The notes under the pieces are model-generated. The model did no database searches. It was not told where the DNA came from and was given only the letters and a program-made list of their open reading frames with translations. From NCBI GenBank assembly GCA_021782675.1, contig JAJXUS010000016.1, forward strand, positions 1-12,827: 12,827 nt of DNA, given 5' to 3'. The DNA comes from Acidobacteriota bacterium (GTDB taxonomy: Bacteria; Acidobacteriota; Terriglobia; Terriglobales; Acidobacteriaceae). A program made the translations under genes and the position numbers. Below are positions 7,504 to 12,827 of the stretch, piece by piece; within the stretch, counting starts at the first letter, position 1, and each line of letters begins with the position of its first letter.

Positions 7504-10281
7504 CTATCCGGTATTCCGCAGCCCCGCCGATATGCCGTTGATGGTGGCGGCGATTGCCCGTTGCAAGCGCGGGCTGGTATCTCCAGCCCGCTTGCGCCGA
7601 ATCAGTCCGATCTGAATAAGACTCATCGGGTCCACATATGGGTTGCGCAGGCGGATCGATCGGGCGAGAACCGGGTTGGTCGCCAGCAGCTCATCCTGGC
7701 CTGTCACCGACAGCACGGCCGCGCGCGTGCGCTCGTACTCCGTCAACAGACGGTCAAAGATCGCCGTTCGTAACGTGCGATCCTCAACCAGCAGGGAATA
7801 GCGTTCGGCGATCTCAAAGTCGGCCTTGGCCAGCGATAGCTCCACGTTGCGGATCAGATCAATAAACCAGGGAAACTCACGCATCATGCCGCGGAGCAAC
7901 TCAGTCTTACCTTTAGCAATGGCATGCTGCAGTGCATGACCCACGCCAAACCAGCCCGGAACGCCGTGGCGGCTCTGCATCCAGCCAAAGACCCACGGAA
8001 TGGCACGTAGATCGGTAAAGGCTGCGGACGATTTGCGCCGTACGGGCCGCGAGCCGATGCGCGCCAGCTCCAGTTCATTCACAGGTGTCGCTTCAGCAAA
8101 ATATCGCAACAGGTCCGGATCTTCCGGAATGTTCTGGCGGTAGAAGCCATAGGCCGACGCCGACAGCTCCTCGCACAAGGCCTCCCAGCCCGGCTCCATC
8201 CTGCCGGTGCGATGGCCGCCGGGGCGCAGAGCCTCGGGACGCGCCAACGCATCGAGGGACGCTGCAACCATCAGTTCCAGGTTCCATTCCGCCAACACGG
8301 TGTCGGAATACTTCCAGTGCAGCACTTCGCCTTGTTCGGTGATTCGAATCTCACCGCCGAACGCATCGAACGGCTGCGCATAGATCGCGCGATGCGTGGG
8401 CGCGCCGCCGCGGCCGACGGTTCCCCCGCGTCCATGGAAGAGGCGCAGCTTCACGCCGCAGCTTTGCGCCGTCGCGTGCAGCGCACGATGCGCCTTGTAG
8501 AGCTCCCAGGTGCTGGTCAGCATGCCGCCGTCTTTATTGGAGTCGGAGTAGCCCAGCATGACCTCCTGCCGGCGATCCCAGGAGTCGAGCAGCGGCTGAT
8601 ATTCCGCAGCCGTCCAGACCTCGCGGCAGACCGCTGGCGCCTGCCGTAAATCCTCAATGGACTCAAACAGCGGCACAATCTGAACGGCAGGGCGGCTATC
8701 CCGTCGCGTGCAGGCGACACCGTGCATGTGCGCCAGCCGCAGCACGCGCCAGATGTCTTCTGCCGAACCAGCGCCGCTGATGACGTACTGTGCCAGCGTT
8801 TCGCGCGGCTCCTCCTGCTGAATGCGCTGCACCTCCTGAAAGGTCGCGAGAACATCCGCCAGATCGGCGGGAAGCATCTCGCCGGTTTGCGGCGCCTTGT
8901 CGCGGGAGACATCAATCGCCGCCAGTGCACGGGCATGCTGCCGCGCATGCTGACGGATGTCCAAGGTGTGTAGATGCAGCCCGAAGGTGCGTACTTCGCG
9001 AAGAATCGGGTCCACCAGGCTGCGCGCCAGCCGTTCACTGCGATTCTCCTGCAGGCTGCGCCGGAGTAATTGGAGATCCGCTAGCAGCTCGTCGGCGGTC
9101 TCATAAGAGGGCAGTGATGCCGCATTGTGTTCCGATGGGCGGCGCCGCAGGCGCAGCTCAATGCATAGGGCAAAGCGGCGGTGCAGTTCGTGCTGAAAGC
9201 GTTGCGACAGCCCGCGGCCGGCAGATCCCATCAGCGCCTGGTATTCCTCCAGGCGCTGCTGCAGGGCAGGTGCTATTCCAATGCGCTGGGCCGACGGGGT
9301 CAGCAGATCGACAACAAGCTGCACGCGCGACCGGTAATGTTCCAGCAGTTTTTCCCGCGCCATGCTGATGGCGCGTCGCGTTACCTCTGGCGTCACATTG
9401 GGGTTGCCATCACGATCGCCGCCGATCCAGGAGCCAAAGCGGACCACCTGCGGCAGGTCGCCCGGCTCAATCGAGAGCCCGTACTCCTGCTGAAAAGCCG
9501 CCGCTATCTCTTCAAACAGCAGAGGAATGGTCTGGAAGATCGCGACCTCATAGTAGTCAAGTCCCAGCTTCACCTCGTCCTGAACTGCGGGACGATCACT
9601 GCGGACTTCATCGGTCTGCCAAAGCGCGGTGATCTCGGCCAGCAGTTCTTCTTCGATGGCGGAGAGCTGATCGTCGGGCAGCGGAATCTCATTCAGCCGC
9701 TCCAGCATTTCTCCGATGCGCCGGCGCTTGAACAGTACCGAACGGCGCGCCACCTCTGTCGGGTGAGCGGTAAACACAGGGATCACGCAGATGCGTTCCA
9801 GATATTGCAGCGCTTCGGCGGCCGGGATGCCTGCCTCGCGCATCCGGCGTAGTGTCCCGCGCATCTCTCCCGGCTGCGGATCGCTGGCGGCGCTCAGCAG
9901 CCGATGCGCACGGCGCCGGCGCTTCCGGTGGTTGGTCTCGGCAAGGTTGATCAGTTCAAAATAAAACGCGAAGGCGCGTGTCAGATGTTCCGCAGTGGCA
10001 ACGTCGCACTCGCTGATCTGTTCGGCTACCTGATCCAGGAGCGATGCTGCGCGTTCGGGCTCACCGCGCAGACGCGCTTCGCGCCCCTCCGCGGACAGCT
10101 TCCGCACCGCTTCGACCATCGCAAGCAGCGAGTTGCTGACCTGCTCGCGCAGCACGCGGCCCAGCAGAACACCCAGCGACCGGACGTCGCGGCGCAGGGG
10201 CGCCTCTTTCCGGTCCGCGTCAAACGACCGCAATTCTTCGAGGCGTTCGGCCCAATCATCAGGCTTCCATAGCAATTCCAT
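7504..10281 (-). CDS. ppc: Phosphoenolpyruvate carboxylase
   Basis: This 925-residue cytosolic enzyme carboxylates phosphoenolpyruvate with bicarbonate to oxaloacetate, refilling the TCA cycle. All bacterial-type PEPC signatures are present: TAHPTE with the catalytic His173, SWIGGDRDGNPNV (284-296), MLGYSDSNKDGG (575-586, Lys583), the FHGRGGTVGRGG loop (615-626, Arg618 and Arg624), RLRNPYVDP (877-885) and the C-terminal RNTG (922-925). By motif alignment to the E. coli enzyme, the residues that bind inhibitory aspartate are kept (Arg624, Lys819 in AKAD, Arg879, Asn923), so feedback inhibition by aspartate is expected. It is about 40 residues longer than E. coli Ppc (883). The extra length lies almost entirely before the catalytic His and includes an N-terminal extension and an HRKRRRR basic stretch at 118-124. 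The start ATG 10279-10281 has only a weak purine stretch (AAAGAG) abutting it, and an in-frame TAA just upstream rules out a longer form. It lies 64 bp downstream of the ABC-F gene. Confidence 0.97.
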   Translation of the reverse strand: MELLWKPDDWAERLEELRSFDADRKEAPLRRDVRSLGVLLGRVLREQVSNSLLAMVEAVRKLSAEGREARLRGEPERAASLLDQVAEQISECDVATAEHLTRAFAFYFELINLAETNHRKRRRRAHRLLSAASDPQPGEMRGTLRRMREAGIPAAEALQYLERICVIPVFTAHPTEVARRSVLFKRRRIGEMLERLNEIPLPDDQLSAIEEELLAEITALWQTDEVRSDRPAVQDEVKLGLDYYEVAIFQTIPLLFEEIAAAFQQEYGLSIEPGDLPQVVRFGSWIGGDRDGNPNVTPEVTRRAISMAREKLLEHYRSRVQLVVDLLTPSAQRIGIAPALQQRLEEYQALMGSAGRGLSQRFQHELHRRFALCIELRLRRRPSEHNAASLPSYETADELLADLQLLRRSLQENRSERLARSLVDPILREVRTFGLHLHTLDIRQHARQHARALAAIDVSRDKAPQTGEMLPADLADVLATFQEVQRIQQEEPRETLAQYVISGAGSAEDIWRVLRLAHMHGVACTRRDSRPAVQIVPLFESIEDLRQAPAVCREVWTAAEYQPLLDSWDRRQEVMLGYSDSNKDGGMLTSTWELYKAHRALHATAQSCGVKLRLFHGRGGTVGRGGAPTHRAIYAQPFDAFGGEIRITEQGEVLHWKYSDTVLAEWNLELMVAASLDALARPEALRPGGHRTGRMEPGWEALCEELSASAYGFYRQNIPEDPDLLRYFAEATPVNELELARIGSRPVRRKSSAAFTDLRAIPWVFGWMQSRHGVPGWFGVGHALQHAIAKGKTELLRGMMREFPWFIDLIRNVELSLAKADFEIAERYSLLVEDRTLRTAIFDRLLTEYERTRAAVLSVTGQDELLATNPVLARSIRLRNPYVDPMSLIQIGLIRRKRAGDTSPRLQRAIAATINGISAGLRNTG

Positions 10282-10345
10282 CTCTTTGCATTATGCAGGA
10301 GCAGGCCGTCGGGACCAGACCTGCTGCCGCAGCCACCGGGGCCCT
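10282..10345 (-). other. ABC-F to ppc intergenic gap with short inverted repeat
   Basis: This 64-bp gap on the minus strand contains a 6-bp inverted repeat (AGCAGG 10300-10305 / CCTGCT 10320-10325, 14-nt spacer) and a GGGCCC palindrome just after the ABC-F stop. There is no T-tract and no clear promoter hexamers, so ppc may be transcribed together with the ABC-F gene, but a weak promoter cannot be excluded. Confidence 0.3.
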
Positions 10346-12295
10346 TCACGGGGTCGTGGCCTGCGCTTCCAACTGCAACATCAGCTCTTCCCACTCCGAA
10401 AGCAGCGCCGTGTGTTCCTCGCGCAGCCGCTGTGCCTGCGCAAACTGCTCTTCATGCTGCTGCTGCGACCGATAGGTCCCCATCTCTTCGTCAACGGTAC
10501 GAATGGCCGACTCCAGCCGCGGAATCTCCTCTTCGAGTTCGGCGCAACGTTCCTGCATCTGTCGCAGGCGGATTGGGTTGATGCGGCGGGTCTTCGCTGG
10601 TGCATCTTCCTCAATTGTGACGACAGTTGGCGAAGCCGCAGACAGCGCACTGCCCGTCGATGGAGCGGGACGCGTCTCTGGCTGCGATGCCAGTGCGGCA
10701 GTCTGCCGCAGAAAATCTTCATAGTTACCGGAGAAGATGCGCAGTTCGCCATCGCGAATCTCGAAGGTTCGAGTGGCCAGGGCATCGAGGAACGCGCGGT
10801 CGTGCGAGACAAAGATCACCGTGCCGCTGAAGTTGCGGATGGCCTCCAGCAGAACCTCTTTTGCGCGCATATCGAGATGGTTGGTCGGCTCATCCAGCAG
10901 CAGCAGGTTTGCGGGGCTCACCAGCATACGGGCCAGCGCGTAACGGTTGCGCTCTCCGCCGGAGAGTACGCCAAGAGGCTTGAAGACATCCTCACCCTGA
11001 AACAAAAAGCACCCCAGCAGGTTGCGCAGCTCCACGGTCGGCACTCTGGGGGCGACGCGTTCCAGGTCTTCCAGCAGGCGGGCCTCGGCGTCGAGCGCCT
11101 TGTACTGGTCCTGGGCAAAGTGCTGCAGCATCACATTGTGCCCCAGCTTGATCTCTCCCTGGCTCGCGGTCTCCAGCCCGGCGAGCAGGCGCAGCAATGT
11201 GGATTTTCCCGCACCGTTCGGCCCGATTAAGGCAATCCGCTCGCCTCGTTCAATCGTGAATGTAGCGCCGGAAAACACGTCCTTGGCTCCATAGGACTTG
11301 CCGGCACCCCGCGCTTCCAGCGCCACGCGGCCACTGGGCGGGGGCTGGGGAAATTCAAAATGTACGACGGGCTCTTCCGGCGGCAGTTCGATGCGTTCGA
11401 TACGCTCCAGTTCTTTAATGCGGCTTTGCACCTGCTTCGCTTTGGTGGCCTGGGCGCGGAAGCGATTGATGAAAGCCTCCAGACGCTCGATCTGTTCCCG
11501 CTGGGTACGGGCCGCCGCCTCAAGCTGTGCGCGCCGCTCCGTCTTCTGGCGTAGATACTGGTCGTAATTGCCTTTGTAGACGTACAGCCGCCTATTCCAC
11601 AGCTCGATCGTCCGCTGCGTTGTTACATCGAGGAAATAGCGATCATGCGAGATCAACAGGTAAGCGTTGGGATAGGTGCGCAGATACTCTTCCAGCCAGT
11701 TGCGGGCCTCCAGGTCCAGGTGATTGGTTGGCTCATCCAGCAGCAGAAGGGAGGGCTGCTGCAGCAGCAGCTTGCCCAGCGCAATGCGCATCTGCCAGCC
11801 GCCAGAGAACTCCTCGGTCCCGCGGGCCCAGTCCTGCGCGCTGAAACCTAGCCCCGCAAGAACGGCGCCTACGCGGGCCTCGATCGTATATCCGTCGTCG
11901 GCGTGGAACTGCGCCTCGGCCCGGGCAAGCTCCTCTGATACGCTTCGGTACTCGGCGGAATCCGGGGGTAGTTCGGCGATGCGGCTATGCAATCCGTGGA
12001 TCGAGTCTTCCAGGCGGTGCGTTGCCGCAAAGACCGACGCCGTTTCCTCGAAGACGGTCCGACCGCGCATCTGCAGGCCGTCCTGTGGCAGGTAGCCGAC
12101 GGTCATGCCGCCGCTGCGCTCGACGCTGCCGTCGTCCAGGGAGTCCAGACTGGCCAGAATGCGCATCAGCGTTGATTTGCCGGAGCCGTTCCCCCCGACC
12201 AGCGCCGCGCGTTCCCGCGGATTGATCTGCAGGTTGATGTCTTCGAACAGCAGTTTAGGACCGAAGCGCTTGGCTCCGCCGATGACTTGCAGCAT
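10346..12295 (-). CDS. ABC-F family ATPase (YheS-like)
   Basis: This 649-residue soluble protein has two ABC nucleotide-binding domains and no membrane helices, the layout of ABC-F proteins, which act at the ribosome. Domain 1 has Walker A GGNGSGKST (34-42), signature FSGGW (163-167), Walker B LLLLDEPTNHLD (183-194, catalytic Glu188) and switch SHDR (216-219). The inter-domain P-site linker is at about 245-305; its RFRAQATKAKQVQSRIK stretch closely matches E. coli YheS. Domain 2 has GPNGAGKST (358-366), LSGGE (444-448), Walker B with Glu469 and SHDR (497-500). A Ser/Pro/Ala-rich link (about 537-560) leads to a C-terminal coiled coil (about 574-645) rich in Glu, Gln and Leu. Both catalytic glutamates are intact. 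The start ATG 12293-12295 lacks a strong Shine-Dalgarno sequence; no other start lies between it and an in-frame upstream TGA. A housekeeping translation factor is more likely than an antibiotic-resistance ABC-F, but sequence alone does not decide. Confidence 0.94.
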   Translation of the reverse strand: MLQVIGGAKRFGPKLLFEDINLQINPRERAALVGGNGSGKSTLMRILASLDSLDDGSVERSGGMTVGYLPQDGLQMRGRTVFEETASVFAATHRLEDSIHGLHSRIAELPPDSAEYRSVSEELARAEAQFHADDGYTIEARVGAVLAGLGFSAQDWARGTEEFSGGWQMRIALGKLLLQQPSLLLLDEPTNHLDLEARNWLEEYLRTYPNAYLLISHDRYFLDVTTQRTIELWNRRLYVYKGNYDQYLRQKTERRAQLEAAARTQREQIERLEAFINRFRAQATKAKQVQSRIKELERIERIELPPEEPVVHFEFPQPPPSGRVALEARGAGKSYGAKDVFSGATFTIERGERIALIGPNGAGKSTLLRLLAGLETASQGEIKLGHNVMLQHFAQDQYKALDAEARLLEDLERVAPRVPTVELRNLLGCFLFQGEDVFKPLGVLSGGERNRYALARMLVSPANLLLLDEPTNHLDMRAKEVLLEAIRNFSGTVIFVSHDRAFLDALATRTFEIRDGELRIFSGNYEDFLRQTAALASQPETRPAPSTGSALSAASPTVVTIEEDAPAKTRRINPIRLRQMQERCAELEEEIPRLESAIRTVDEEMGTYRSQQQHEEQFAQAQRLREEHTALLSEWEELMLQLEAQATTP

Positions 12296-12305
12296 AGGCC
12301 TGTGA

Positions 12306-12322
12306 GTCGGGGAAACTCCGAC
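12306..12322 (-). promoter_or_regulatory. Small hairpin in the ABC-F leader
   Basis: GTCGG (12306-12310) and CCGAC (12318-12322) form a perfect 5-bp inverted repeat with a 7-nt spacer, extendable by one G-T pair, starting 11 nt upstream of the ABC-F start codon. On the minus strand a GGAG lies in its 5' arm. It is short for this base composition, and its function is uncertain. Confidence 0.25.
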
Positions 12323-12370
12323 CTTTCAATTTTCGCATTGCCGCCAGGCTGCCCGCGGGCCCGGCGCGGT

Positions 12371-12379
12371 TGGTATACT
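12371..12379 (+). promoter_or_regulatory. ppa: Candidate extended -10 promoter of ppa
   Basis: TGG followed by TATACT (12374-12379) matches an extended -10 element, with one mismatch to TATAAT, 61 bp upstream of the ppa start codon. At 17-bp spacing the -35 position (12351-12356) reads GCCCGC, which is not a -35 hexamer, but extended -10 promoters tolerate this. The -35 region coincides with a 10-bp palindrome GCCCGCGGGC (12351-12360). This is the best sigma-70-type match that I see in the intergenic sequence. Confidence 0.45.
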
Positions 12380-12440
12380 CACCCAAGCGGAACCTCCAGT
12401 CCAGACGATCCATTTGCCGTCGCTGCGGCCGCCTATCTCC

Positions 12441-12827
12441 ATGACCAATTATCTTGAGCTGCCGATTGGCGCGGACGCGCCGGGCCTGGTTGCCGCCGTT
12501 ATTGAAATCCCCCAGGGCAGCGTCAACAAGTACGAGTACGACAAGGAACTGCATGTCTTCCGGCTGGACCGGAATTTATATAGTCCCGTCCACTATCCAG
12601 GCGATTACGGATTCGTCCCTCAGACCATTGCCGACGATGGCGATCCTCTCGATATTCTGATTCTCGGCGACGCTCCCAGTTTCGCCGGATGTGTTCTGGT
12701 GGCCCGTCCTGTGGGCGTCTTTCACATGCTGGATCAGGGCGTTCAGGACGAGAAGATTGTGGCCTTCGCGAAAGACAACCCAACCTTCCGGGAGATTGAG
12801 GATTACACCTCAGTCTATCCGCAGATT
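12441..12827 (+). CDS. ppa: Inorganic pyrophosphatase, N-terminal part
   Basis: The frame from ATG 12441-12443 stays open to the window end, giving 129 residues without a stop; family I enzymes are about 160-220 residues, so the C-terminal part is missing. The cytosolic Mg-dependent enzyme hydrolyses pyrophosphate to phosphate and pulls biosynthetic reactions forward. Diagnostic features are the KYEYDKE substrate-site segment (about 30-36), the YPGDYGFVPQT stretch (about 53-63) and the metal-binding signature DGDPLDILIL (about 66-75, with the three aspartates). A later segment, DQGVQDEKIVA (about 98-108), matches the family's second acidic cluster. No strong Shine-Dalgarno sequence precedes the ATG, yet the protein begins with MTNYLELPIG, a typical start for this enzyme. 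It is divergent from the ABC-F gene, with 145 bp between start codons. Confidence 0.96.
   Translation, partial: MTNYLELPIGADAPGLVAAVIEIPQGSVNKYEYDKELHVFRLDRNLYSPVHYPGDYGFVPQTIADDGDPLDILILGDAPSFAGCVLVARPVGVFHMLDQGVQDEKIVAFAKDNPTFREIEDYTSVYPQI

Noticed and set aside
10300..10325. AGCAGG/CCTGCT hairpin as an ABC-F transcription terminator
   Set aside because: The stem is only 6 bp with a 14-nt loop, and no T-tract follows on the minus strand.
10133..11230. 365-residue plus-strand open frame across the ppc 5' end and the ABC-F gene
   Set aside because: It crosses two well-supported genes on the other strand, is rich in Arg, Ser and Gln and shows no domain; it is a consequence of high GC content.

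Overview
The window is a GC-rich, densely coding stretch of a chromosome from a Gram-negative bacterium. The Gram-negative call rests on a TolC-type outer-membrane channel, a periplasmic adaptor lipoprotein and an RND inner-membrane permease encoded side by side. The overall style (outer-membrane factor gene placed first in the pump operon, several TTG starts, the N-terminal sequence of the pyrophosphatase) fits Acidobacteriota such as Acidobacteriaceae best, but that assignment is an impression from protein sequences and was not tested. No tRNA, rRNA, IS element, CRISPR array, phage gene or attachment site was seen.

Layout, left to right. (1) 1-348 (+): the last 115 codons of a short-chain dehydrogenase/reductase resembling E. 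coli YghA. (2) 356-7343 (-): a four-gene block read right to left: TolC-family outer-membrane factor (5904-7343), adaptor lipoprotein (4560-5882), RND permease (1369-4563) and a DUF5996 protein (356-1312). Gaps are 21 bp, a 4-bp overlap and 56 bp, so the first three form a complete tripartite efflux pump operon and DUF5996 is a probable fourth cistron. A perfect 9-bp stem-loop lies in the 56-bp gap. The DUF5996 gene converges on the SDR gene with 7 bp between stop codons. (3) 7504-10281 (-): phosphoenolpyruvate carboxylase (ppc). (4) 10346-12295 (-): an ABC-F ATPase resembling YheS, 64 bp upstream of ppc and on the same strand. (5) 12441-12827 (+): the first 129 codons of family I inorganic pyrophosphatase (ppa), divergent from the ABC-F gene and cut by the window edge.

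Functionally, the outer-membrane channel, adaptor and permease should assemble into one proton-driven export complex across both membranes. The substrate cannot be read from sequence. Ppc (anaplerotic oxaloacetate supply), the ABC-F protein (ribosome-associated ATPase) and ppa (pyrophosphate hydrolysis) are ordinary housekeeping functions. No clearly new system is visible. The points most worth a second look are the hairpin before DUF5996 and the association of DUF5996 with the pump, followed by the TTG starts of two pump genes and the nested inverted repeat upstream of the pump operon.
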